From Liopterus haemorrhoidalis (Eukaryota; Arthropoda; Insecta; Coleoptera; Dytiscidae), in contig OZ020625.1 in NCBI GenBank assembly GCA_963971575.1, positions 17,638,829 to 17,702,828 of the forward strand: 64,000 bases of DNA, written 5' to 3'. The translations under genes and the position numbers were made by a program. Of this stretch, positions 35,410 to 44,996 are shown in pieces. The notes under the pieces are model-generated. The model saw only the letters and a list, made by a program, of their open reading frames with translations. It was not told the DNA's origin and searched no databases. Within the stretch, counting starts at the first letter, position 1; each line of letters starts with the position of its first letter.

Positions 35410-36406
35410 AATAAAAAATTAATGTGAAGTGTGAATTTTCACACATTTCAGGGTTTTGCAGGTATTTAGTAAGTGAATGATGATTATTTGGGGTGCCAAA
35501 ACAAATTTTATGACAAAATATTTTTTTATGAATTTTAATTCGAATGCCTATTACCATTATTTAAGTTTTTAAAGATGTGCAGTATTTTTTTTTTTATATA
35601 TCAAGGTTCATTAAGATTTTGAAAATTGCGCCTATGGCTTCCATTGGTTGTAGTCATAGCTCCTCCCCTTTGATTTCGTGTACATTCAAATATATAATTA
35701 AATTATAATTTCAACAATTTCCACTGGTTATTAAATTTACGCTATTAAAAATTAAATGCAACAATTGCCAAAATATAATTAAAATTTTGAAAAAATAATT
35801 TAAACAATATAAAAATGCAAAAAATAAATAAAAAATAATATTGTCTCCTCACGTAGGACTCGAACATGAGTCCGATTACGAATTCTTGGACAGAACGCAA
35901 GTATCTTAGCCACAGCACCAAGAAACACGTTACTGTTTAGCGTATTATATAACTATAAGTTGTCAACATTATTAGCAAAAAAACACAAAAAATGCTTTTT
36001 TTTCCAAAAACATAATCTGATCAAAAATTCCTGTTGAACTATTCCGGTTCACACCAATGTACATTACTTAGAATTTTTTCAGATTTTTAGTTTAAACCAT
36101 CTGGGCTACAGGGTGTGGGACAAAATTTTTTTTGCACAATATTGGCAAAAATCGCTTCAAAATAATTTATTTTGGAAAAATAAAAATTTGATCGTTAATC
36201 CACGTACCAAGGGCTTTCATTTGATACCCTACTCAGAATTTAAAAAAAATATTTTTTTTTTCGATGAGCACATATTTGTTTATATTTTTAGGGGTATATG
36301 TTTTTTAGATGTTTTGGTATTTTTCCTATGTGCGGGTCAACGAGTTGTATAAGCATGCCAAATTTCAACTCTCTAGGTTTAGCCGTTCGGCTACAATTTT
36401 TACCGA

Positions 36407-36452
<46 letters not shown>

Positions 36453-36500
36453 GACAAAATGACGGTATAAGGGTTTTTTGGTCATACCTACAAAACCCTA
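35410..36500. mobile_element. Insertion in copy A carrying a tRNA-like segment and a (CAGA)n tract
   Basis: Compared with copy B (52904), about 1.09 kb is inserted in the loop of a palindrome between ACAACATACAAAAA and CAAATGGTTTTAA. It holds a degenerate tRNA-like segment on the minus strand at 35840-35925 and a (CAGA)n microsatellite at 36409-36452. Its end, CATACCTACAAAACCCTA, is the inverse of the TAGGGTTTCGTAGGTATA hairpin found in the 120-bp satellite at 46.9-48.4 kb. No coding sequence was seen. Confidence 0.5.
35840..35925 (-). repeat. tRNA-derived SINE head (A and B boxes)
   Basis: On the minus strand, GTGGCTAAGATACTTGCG resembles an internal pol III A box. GTTCGAGTCCTAC, 40 bases later, fits the B box GTTCGANNC. 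The fold is too degenerate to be a functional tRNA gene, so a SINE head or tRNA relic is more likely. Confidence 0.45.
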
Positions 36501-36694
36501 ACAAATGGTTTTAATTTGAGTCAGGGATAATTATTACTTTAGCAACCGGCCATAAATGAAATATTAATATCAATTAAAAATTAAAAATAACAGTTTGCTA
36601 ATATAAGTAAACAGAAAACAAATATTATTGCAATCGCTAAAAAATAATAAGAATTATACATAAACTATAGTCCTGTTTCAGATGTTTCAGTGAA

Positions 36695-37146
36695 AAGTAA
36701 AACAAGTTATTTACCTATGCTAACGTTTCGATTTATTTCAAATCTTAATTAAGTAAAAAAAAAGTTAAAACATTAAATTTAAAAATAAATAAAATGTCCA
36801 TGATAGGTAAGGTCGTTGAACTTGAAGATTTTTATTCTAATTAATGCAGTGGCGCACCGAGAAATTGGGGGAAGACAAAATTATGAATAAGGTTCTCACT
36901 TCTAAATGTAAAAGTGAGGACCTAAACAAAAAAGGTCCTCATCTCTATTTTTAAATACATATATTTACCATGGAGCGCAGTGATAAAAAAAATGTATTTC
37001 CCTCTTTCTGGGGGGGAGGGGAGACTACCGCCCGCCCCCCTGGGTGCGCCACTGAATTAATTTGATTTTTAACTAGCTCTGATGAAGTTTTAAAATAAAT
37101 CGAAACGTTAGCATAGTTAAATAATAAACTTGTTTTATTTTGCACT
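36695..37146. mobile_element. Inverted-end element with CGAAACGTTAGCATAG termini, copy A
   Basis: The left side reads CTATGCTAACGTTTCGATTT and the right side its inverse, followed by AATAAACTTGTTTTATTTTGC. Just inside the right end is CTGATGA (37079) and GAAAC (37102), an order seen in hammerhead ribozymes of Penelope-like elements. A hAT MITE (36847-37054) sits inside. The counterpart is at about 53085-55755. Confidence 0.5.
36847..37054. mobile_element. hAT MITE (CAGTGGCGCACC ends), copy A
   Basis: Termini CAGTGGCGCACC and GGTGCGCCACTG are perfect inverses. Flanks AATTAATG and AATTAATT match in 7 of 8, a hAT-type duplication. The same insertion is at 55407-55664, so it predates the segmental duplication. 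Confidence 0.75.
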
Positions 37147-37204
37147 TGTCCGAATCCTACGGACATTCATAAAACATATTGATAATAACAATAATAAACA
37201 CGTA

Positions 37205-37587
37205 TTAGAGTACGTTCAAGTTAACTTCATCACAGGCGAATATTACCAGTCCCTTGCGCAGAAACCAATTTTCGTCCATTACATTACCAATAGCTAGCTT
37301 AACACATTTCAGTGGCGTCACTTACTTTGATTTGTTTTTAACTACGCGTATTGTGCGATGTTGTTTGTTTATTTCCGTTATTATTATTTATTTCTCGTAC
37401 GTTTCAAGGTATACTGTGTACTAAAATGAGTAAAAATGTATTTGAAATACATGATTTTGTGTGTTTGGTTTCCACAACAATTGTTTAAAACCCTAATGTA
37501 CGTCAATGTAATCAACTGTATTCTCGCGCAGAATTGGTGACATAATTTATGATGCCCTGTGATGCAGTTAAGATGATCGTACTCTAA
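37205..37587. mobile_element. MITE with TTAGAGTACG ends, copy A
   Basis: TTAGAGTACGTTCAAGTTAA at the left is matched by the inverse of GTTAAGATGATCGTACTCTA at the right; both continue into the CATCACAG phrase. It overlaps the very end of the Merlin-1 frame, whose stop TAG lies at 37584. The copy B counterpart is 55815-56197. Confidence 0.6.
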
Positions 37588-38557
37588 CCATGGGTCTGAG
37601 GCGTATAAATTGACGCAACTGCAGCAAGGAACGAATTCATCAGCCTTTTTTTATTGTCGGAATACTTCCGACGCCACATATATTCGAATAAATGGCTGGT
37701 AAATTGTTCGCTGCTGCAGTGCGTATTTAACTGCCTCTTTACGGCCGACCACGTGCCCTTAATGCTATTGGTATGGGCTCCAGTGTCGTTGAAATGCATT
37801 GAGTGGTTCACCGTAAGATGGCGGAATCCTTCATCTTCCAAACAATTATAAGCCCGCCAGCAGTCACTTATTATGGTGCTACTCGGACGAACATGTTCTT
37901 TAATTATGTTTGGTAGCTCATTTTTACTTCTTTCTTCAACGACTTCCAGGAAACATTTAGCACTGCCCCGCTCAACTCCACCAAACACCCATTTACCCAC
38001 CACAAATCGTCCCCTTTCATATTTTCTCTTTCCAAACTTACTCTCATCAATCTCCACTATCACCCCTTCACCAATCAACATTTCATTCTCACGTGTCACG
38101 CATACCTCCCGACCAGCGTTGCCAGGTTGGGCGATTTATCGCAAATTGGGCGACCGAAAAAGGAAAATTGCGCCTCGTTTTTGACAAATTGCGATAGCGC
38201 CGAATTGGGCGTCTACGTTTTCAAAAGGAAGCTTTTTTGGGCGTTTTGTCTTTCATACTCTTATAATTCTCATAATCATATCACGCCATAAAATTTTCAC
38301 AATAAAAGACGCTTATTGTATATCGGTTTAATATTAATTTATAACTTATATATTCAAATTAGACTTTTCATTATTTTGTTGTGTTTTGAATAGTTTTTGT
38401 ACACTGTATATTGTGCGTAATCTCTATACTGTACTTTTTTTGTAATTATATCTAAGGGAAAATACATTTTTCGTGTTTTATAGATATATTATATTTAACA
38501 ACACGTTTCTAAGAGGGAAACTTCATTTATTTGTTGTGTATTTGGCTGGTATAGGCT

Positions 38558-38772
38558 GTTCTAAATTTTTATGCCCAATTATAGTAGCGTCGATTTAAAT
38601 TTCGACATAAATTTTACTAATACTTGGGTCCCAAAAATTCGCCCCTACGCCGCGAGAATTTTGTCTTAAATTTATCCTGACAACAAATTATGAAATAACC
38701 CTAGCAACCTCGTTCATTGATTAAACACTAAACGTGTAGTTTGCGTATAAACATTTGGAACAGCCGTTTCTT
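38558..38772. mobile_element. Small MITE with GGCTGTTCTAAATTTTTATG ends
   Basis: GGCTGTTCTAAATTTTTATG is matched by the inverse TATAAACATTTGGAACAGCC. It is related in style to MITE-3 at 58392. It is nested in the hAT element at 38114. Confidence 0.5.
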
Positions 38773-38815
38773 AGGACGACCGGACTCTACCTAAAAATAC
38801 ATATGTAACATGATT

Positions 38816-38990
38816 TATTGAATAAGGCTTGTTTCAACACAGTGCAGAATCGGAACAGAACGTTCCGCGTAGCGCACTTACAAAAAAGCGCTTCAATAGA
38901 GTTCATTTTAAACTTTTTTTTTTTTTTGTAAGTTCGCAAGTGCGAGACGTTCCGTTCTGATTCTGAACTGTGTTGAAACAAACCTATAAA
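38816..38990. mobile_element. Small MITE with AGGCTTGTTTCAACACAG ends
   Basis: AGGCTTGTTTCAACACAGTG and CTGTGTTGAAACAAACCT are inverted. The inner arms AACGTTCCGCG and CGTTCCGTTCTGATTCTG also pair. It is about 170 bp and nested in the hAT element at 38114. Confidence 0.65.
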
Positions 38991-39190
38991 AACATGACTT
39001 ATAAAAATGTCCTCAATAATTATTAATATTAACACCTATTTGTGTTATTACAATAAGAAATTGTATGTCAATTTTTTACGAAGATATTATTTTTTGATTG
39101 TGACATGTCCTTATTTCTGCGCTTTGGGCGACATCTATTAACAAATTCGGCGATTATAGAACAGCTTAACCTGGCAACCCTGCTCCCGAC

Positions 39191-40370
39191 AAGAGAGGAT
39201 AAATCTGACGCTCGATTGACACATGTGCGCCTGCTTCAAAATGATCTTGAGCGGAGATTAAAAATATAATATTCTGATTTATTGTGGATATATTTAAGAT
39301 TATCATTAATACATCAATAATAAGACAATAATAATTATCAATTTATTATTTATTTATTTATTTATTTAATAGAACAGCACGTAGCTAATATGAACAATAA
39401 TACAAAACAAGAAAAAACAAAAGGAACAAATATCACAGTGTTGTCGATAGTCATAAAATTATTGTTAAGCAACAAATAATTCATTCTTAATTTATAATTT
39501 GCTTAAATAAATACAAAGGAGATAAAATGAATGAAATTACACGTGTGTGTGTGTGTGTTACTACTCACATAGTTAAAAAAAAAAAAGTTACTTCGGTATT
39601 TTTTCAATAATATTTTCTTCCTCTTGCGTTGTCAGTTTTTTAAAATGTCGCATATTTTAAAAAAATATGTTCTTAATTTTTTTCCTGGTACTAAATATAG
39701 AAATTTGTTTATTCATTTTTTTATTACTTGGTTCAAATTTTGTCGTATCTAGTTGGTGTTTCAGTTTTTTATTTTCTTTGTTAATTTCTAAACATTTTCT
39801 ATAAGTATAAGCCCAAAGATTGGGCTTCTCATAATAATTTGTGAAAAAATATTCACCAAATATTTTCATGTCATTGTCCGAAAGTAAAAAACTATTGCTT
39901 TTGGTAACATTTCTATAAATTTTGATTCTTCACGGGTTATTTCTAAAGTTTTTAAAGTTTGGTGCCCATCACTGCACACCAGGCATTGTAAAACACTTCA
40001 TTTATATCGGATATAAAAAATTGCAATTTATTAAACCGATTTTTTTGAAAATTTTACGAAAAAAAAAATCATAAACAGTAGTGTCCTGCTTGTTTGTAAA
40101 CATACATGATGCAGGAAAACCCTCGCCATATTCGTCGATTACCATTAAAGTTTATCTTATGAATACTTTTTAAATGGACATTTAAATTATATTGTTTTGA
40201 AAATATTTTATTGCAAATTAATCACATCACAGACATTTTCAATTTATTTAAAAATGTGTGCGCTGCATATAAGTACATGTTAACACAACAGTGGTTTCCT
40301 CGTTTCCCGCTACACTGGAACGCATGCGTATATGTGTCAATCGAGCGTCAGATTTATCCTCTCATACAAT
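39191..40370. mobile_element. 1.2-kb TIR element (GAGAGGATAAATCTGACGCT) in Merlin-1 copy A
   Basis: GAGAGGATAAATCTGACGCT at the left is mirrored at the right by AGCGTCAGATTTATCCTCTC, and the pairing extends through TCGATTGACACAT (about 37 bp). It adjoins the right duplication of the hAT element. A 70-codon minus frame (39657-39869, starting MKIFGEYFFTNYYEKPNLWA) with a lysine-rich tail lies inside; no family was recognised. (TTTA)n and (GT)n microsatellites occur at about 39345-39370 and 39542-39559. Confidence 0.6.
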
Positions 40371-41177
40371 AATTTTTCCAGTCGGTCACTGTGCGCGACG
40401 AAACATTTGATTCGGCGACAATCCAATCATTTGACACTTGCATACACTACATGTGCGTAATCATTAATATTTCATACATACTTAATCTGCTCTTTTCAAA
40501 CCAACTGTTCTTTCGAAGACTTCTTTTAACATCGTGCCCATTCTTCCTACACCGCTATTGTTTCTTGTCCACAACATCCGCCCTCCCTACCAAACTCGTG
40601 CTCTCATCACACTCAGGACACACATAATTATTTGCAATGAAACCTGCATCCATACACCACTGGATCATACTATCCGGGTCGTCCCCTAATCTCGCCAGCA
40701 CTTGAAATGTAATTTGTTCTGCAGCCATTTTCTAAACTTGATGCAGTATCAACTAAAGTTTAAGCAGAAATGAGGTAATCCATTGGAAAAATAGTTCGTT
40801 AAATAAAAATCGCGGCAAAATTTAGGCGGGAAATATTGGTCATTCATTATTTCTATTTTTCATTCCTTAATTCAGCAATAAAACTATAGATAATTATTTA
40901 GTCTAATTTAATTTATGTATATCCAAACTTGCCTACATAAAAGTCATTATATTCCAAAAAATATTAAACACAGGGTAATGGTATATTTTAGCTGCGTTTA
41001 TTTCGCATACTGTTCTGCGCGGGGCCTTGATCTAACGAAATTCATACACCGTTGCCAAGAGTAATTGTTATAATCTGTCACAAAGATTTAAGGTTAGCGT
41101 GTGTTAGTAACTGTTTATCTAACTCGTGTACGTTTATTATTGTTTATTATCTGTTTTTAAAAGAAGAAATTATTAAA

Positions 41178-42479
41178 ATGGCTGGTAGAAGAAATCCTGC
41201 CCCTGCAACAATAGTTGCAGCTGATGAAGTTTTGAATAACGAACAAATAGGAGCAGAGATTTACACTATGGCCAGTAATGTCCATTTTGTAGAAAATATT
41301 GATGCCATCAAGTGGCTTGCAAGGAGAAGCTTTTCTTCGTAACTTCATGCGATGCAATCATTATAATGTATTGATGTCGTTTGTCCGCTATGGACAATCA
41401 ATTGATGGCTTTCGCTAGAGATGTAGTGACTGTGGAGTTGCAGGCAGTGTCCGTAGTAATTCTTACTTTTACAGGTCCCATCTAACGCTGCGTCAACTTA
41501 TCACCATTATATATTTGTGGTCACTAGATTTACCGCAAACATTTATGAGCCGAGAAGCAGGTCTCAACACGAACAACCACAGAACTATTGTCGATTGGTG
41601 CTCTTTTAACCGTGAGGTCTGCCAAAACGATCTCATTTTACATTCTGAACCCATAGGCGGCTTAAATGAGGATTTCACAGCAAAAATTGTTGAGATTGAT
41701 GAAAGTAAATTTTTTCATCGAAAATACCATCAGGGAGCGCTCAGGGCTGAAGGCCATCGGGTGTTTGGTGGCACTGAGAGGGCGACGGGCAGGTGCTTCC
41801 TCGTGGAGGTGCCTGACAACACAAGAGCTACTCTTACTCCCATCATTGAAAGGTTAATAAAAAAATAATGCATGTGCATGTTTATTCAAATACGCAGGTG
41901 GTTCCTGGTGGAGGTGCCTGACCGCGCAAGAGCTCTTACTTCCATCATTGAAAGGTTAATACATAAAAAATGCATGTGCATATTTATTTAAATACGAGTA
42001 TATATAATATGCATGTAGTATAAAAATGTGTGTGTGTGTGTTTGTGCGTGGTAGAATATACTAGCCATATCAGGATTTTGTGTGCTTATATACAAATCAT
42101 CGTTTCAGATTTTCCTTTTGAGTAATTATTTTATTGCATGAATTAAATTTTAAAATGGTTTGATAACATCTTTAGGTGTATATTGCCCGGGACACACATC
42201 ATGTCTGACGGTTGGGCGGCATACAATCAGCTGTATGCTGTTGGAGGAGGTATTTATCTCCACGACGCTGTTGTCCATGACCATAACTTCGTGGATCCAC
42301 ATGACCCCTGTATCCACACACAGAATGTGGAGAACATGTGGATGCGAGCGAAAAGGAAGTTACGCAGACAGTTTGGCACGCCGCGGGACCTATTTCCTTC
42401 ATACTTGCACGAATTCATGTGGCGGAATAAGAACAGAGGGAAAGATTTGTTCTCTGAATTTTTAATAAGCTTAAAATAA
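41178..42479 (+). pseudogene. Merlin-2 transposase (IS1595/ISXO2-like), copy A, plus strand
   Basis: The start is MAGRRNPAPATIVAADEVLN. A +1 insertion near 41325 shifts the frame (shared with copy B), and a TAG at about 41418 replaces a Trp codon of FRW. A zinc ribbon (CNH..CSDCG) comes before EIDESKFFHRKYH, which holds the first Asp. Exon 1 ends ATCATTGAAAG at 41852. A GT..AG intron of 323 bp contains a ~98-bp tandem repeat of the exon tail. Exon 2 (42176-42479) has SDGWAAYNQL, the second Asp, and HTQNVENMWMRAKRK, the third acidic residue. The 3' terminal repeat near 42510-42535 reads AATATTGCCTGTTCCTCCTG. The family differs clearly from Merlin-1. Confidence 0.8.
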
Positions 42480-42587
42480 CAATACCCCTTGTAGGTTACG
42501 TTTATATGGACATACTAAAATATTGCCTGTTCCTCCTGAAACACCCTGTGTATTTATTAAGGTAGTACAGATTAATATAGATTAGGT

Positions 42588-42759
42588 CAGTGCTTCTCAA
42601 CCGGTGGTCCGCGGACCACCTTATAAATTATTAATAAATTAGAGGCTTATAAATTATTATTTTTGAGATTTTTTGTTCATTTTTTTATGATAGAAAAATC
42701 CGCGGTAGAAAATTAAATATTTTACTGGTCCACGGCACGTTTTCAGTTGAGAAACACTG
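42588..42759. mobile_element. hAT MITE (CAGTGCTTCTCAACCGG), copy A
   Basis: Termini CAGTGCTTCTCAAC and GTTGAGAAACACTG are inverted. Flanks GATTAGGT (42580-42587) and GATTAGAT (42760-42767) match in 7 of 8. The ends are Charlie-like. Copy B has it at 61104-61275. Confidence 0.75.
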
Positions 42760-42769
42760 GATTAGATTA

Positions 42770-42977
42770 TAGGGTTAGTTAGTATAGATAGCATAGTATA
42801 GGTTAATATAGGGTAGTATAGATTAGGTTAATATAGATAGGTATAGATAGGATAGGGTAATATAGATTAGGTTTGTATAGATTAGGTTAGTATAGATAGG
42901 TTAGTATAGATTAGGTTAGTATAGATTGGTTAGTATAGATAGGTTACTATAGATTAGGTTAAGTATGTTAGGTTAGG
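42770..42977. repeat. Degenerate tandem repeat of GGTTAGTATAGATTA
   Basis: About 15 loosely spaced units of TTAGTATAGATTAGG-like sequence run for about 200 bp. The corresponding block in copy B (61276-61362) is shorter, with its right end fused into the next hAT MITE. Confidence 0.7.
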
Positions 42978-42978
42978 A

Positions 42979-43184
42979 CAGGGGTTGGCAGAGCGCGGCT
43001 TGCGAGCCGTATGCGGCTCTTTGAGGACATTTTTGTGGCTCTTTAAATTAAGTTGATAAGGAATAAAATTTAGAAAATATTCAAAAAGACATGAATTAAA
43101 ACAAAATTATGGCTCTTTAAAATGTTTCCAGATGCCGTAAAGGGTGAATTTGGCTCTTTGGCGTCTAAAGTTTGCCGACCCCTG
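42979..43184. mobile_element. hAT MITE (CAGGGGTTGGCA), TSD GGTTAGGA, copy A
   Basis: Ends CAGGGGTTGGCA and TGCCGACCCCTG are inverted, and GGTTAGGA repeats exactly at 42971-42978 and 43185-43192. The interior contains TGCGGCTCTTTGAGG, typical of a widespread hAT MITE type. Confidence 0.85.
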
Positions 43185-43293
43185 GGTTAGGAGAACTAAG
43201 AGCTTCCATTTAATTTTTTTAAACAAAATTTAAATAATTTACCAAATATTTCAGCGTTTTTTTCTGCATTTGTTACGTAGTCAAGTCTTCATT

Positions 43294-43419
43294 AGATTAA
43301 TAAATAAAACACTTCGGTAAGTTTCACAAATATAAGTTTAATATATTCCTATATTAAACTAATAGCTAACTAATACTACTATATTTGTGAAACTTACCGA
43401 GTGTTTTATTTATTAATCT
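43294..43419. repeat. 126-bp palindrome, copy A
   Basis: AGATTAATAAATAAAACACT pairs with AGTGTTTTATTTATTAATCT, continuing through GGTAAGTTTCACAAATATA. The counterpart is 61647-61771. Confidence 0.75.
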
Positions 43420-44030
43420 TATATTAAATATGTTTCACCGAGAATACACGGACCCCTCTGTCAATTATATATTAATAAGAAATATTTTACACTGTAAAAA
43501 TAAATTATTTTTTTAATATTTTTAATTCCAAAAAAATACACGCACTATCTTAGCTATAAATACAAAAAGTCCATAACATTATTAACCATAATTTAACCAT
43601 GAATTAAAAAAGTAATTAATTTTTTCAAAAACACAAAAACTGCCATATTTTTCAACAACACAATCTGATCAAAAATTCCTGAACAATCAAAACACGAATC
43701 TACAAATCTATTTCGGCGTGCCAACTAGTCACTGCAGATTAACCCAGGAGTTGTAAACAATAGACCTGGCAGAGGAAACTACATGCAGCTTATAATTGGT
43801 AAGTAATTTGTATTTTTTCTACGACCACAAGTAGTTATTATTATTAATTTTTTATTTTTTACTTTTTATAAGGATTGCTACAGCAGCCAGGTATCTCTTC
43901 TAAGAAGCGCCTGCTAATCTCTTTCTCTATAGACCTGTTCTCTGACGCATAATAAAAATTCTGAACAGACATCTTTACCGCCCGATGAATTCACGCAGAT
44001 ATGAAGGAAATACGACCTCACCCTACACAG
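43420..44030. other. Spacer, duplicated at 61772-62560, no recognised gene
   Basis: AT-rich sequence shared with copy B. It contains GCAGAGGAAACTACATGCAG and CTACAGCAGCCA phrases but no supported feature. Confidence 0.35.
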
Positions 44031-44039
44031 GGTGTTTCA

Positions 44040-44950
44040 CGAGGAACAGGCAATATTTTAGAAGGTGGTAATACCTATAGAGACTATTTGGAATAAAAAA
44101 GTCCGTATAAACGTGACCTACAAGGGGTATTGTTCTTTCACGCTCATTAAAAATTCAGAGAACAAATCTTTTCCCTCTGCAGGTATGAAGGAAATAGGTC
44201 CCGCGACGTGCCAAACTGTCTCTCTCAGTGCCACCAAACCCAATGGCCTTCAGCCTTCAGCGCTCCCCGATGGTATTTCCGATGAAAAAAATTATTTTCA
44301 TCAATCTCAACAATTTTTGCTGTGAAGTCCTCATTTAAGCCGCCTATGGGTCCAGAATGTAAAATGAGATCGTGTTAGCAGACCCCCCGGTTAAAAGAGC
44401 ACCAATCGACAATAGTTTTGTGGTTGTTCGGGTTGCGACCTGCTTCTCGGCTCAAACGTTCGAGGTAAATCTTGTGACTACAAATATATAATAGTGATCA
44501 GTTGACGCAATGTTAGATGGGACCCGTAAAAGTAAGAATTACTACGGACACTACTCGCAACCTCACAGTACTACGTTTCCAGCGAAAGCTGTCAATTGAT
44601 TGTCCATACCGGACAAACGACATCAATACATTGCATTGGTTGCATTGCATGAAGTTACGAAGCAAGCCTCTCCTTGCTAGCCACTTGATTGCATCAATAC
44701 TTTCCTCAAAATGGACATTACCGGCCATAGTGCTAGACTCTGCTCTTATTTGTTCATCGTTTAAAACTTCATAAGCTGCAACTATTGTCGTGAGGGCAGG
44801 AATTCCTCTACCAGCCATTTTAATAGTTTTTCTTTTATAACAGACCATACATACATGAGTTAGACAGTAAGACTACTAATCTTAAACCTTTGTGACATGT
44901 TAATAAAAGTACGTGGAAAAAATTGATTTATTGTGATAAACTGACGTTCC
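44040..44950 (-). pseudogene. Second Merlin-2 transposase, minus strand, copy A, internally deleted
   Basis: The left end CAGGGTGTTTCACGAGGAAC (44030) is the Merlin-2 terminal repeat. On the minus strand the gene begins MAGRGIPALTTIVAAYEVLN at 44818 and is open through the zinc-ribbon region to about 44520. It then decays. Relative to copy B (62570-63820), about 350 bp covering the second-Asp exon is missing near 44220. With the plus-strand Merlin-2 at 41178, it forms an inverted pair about 2 kb apart. Confidence 0.7.
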
Positions 44951-44996
44951 GGCCGATTTATGGAAACATCGCAGACCGCAATGTTTCCTGGCAGAT

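Larger units (their letters stand above)
38114..39182. mobile_element. 1,069-bp hAT element, TSD CTCCCGAC, in Merlin-1 copy A
   Basis: Ends CAGCGTTGCCAGGTT and AACCTGGCAACCCTG are inverted. CTCCCGAC is repeated exactly at 38106-38113 and 39183-39190. Copy B has the uninterrupted site. No transposase is present. The element is itself a host for two small MITEs. Confidence 0.85.
37584..40728 (-). pseudogene. Merlin-1 transposase (IS1595/ISXO2-like), copy A, interrupted
   Basis: Merlin transposases are DDE enzymes related to bacterial IS1016/IS1595. The start MAAEQITFQVLARLGDDPDS is at 40728. A zinc-ribbon segment (CPEC) follows, with TAG stops at 40555-40557 and 40447-40449 where copy B has Trp. 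After 40372 the frame is broken by two insertions (38114-39182 and about 39191-40370). It resumes at 38113 as an open 171-codon piece: EIDESKFGKRKYERGR holds the first Asp and SDCWRAYN the second. TNSIKGTWSAVKRQ holds Lys where copy B has the expected catalytic Glu (SIEG). It is dead by three independent criteria. Neighbour context is the plus-strand Merlin-2 to its right. Confidence 0.8.

Noticed and set aside
42770..42977. Internal telomere tract
   Set aside because: Exact TTAGG runs are not present; the unit is longer and degenerate and lies between MITEs.
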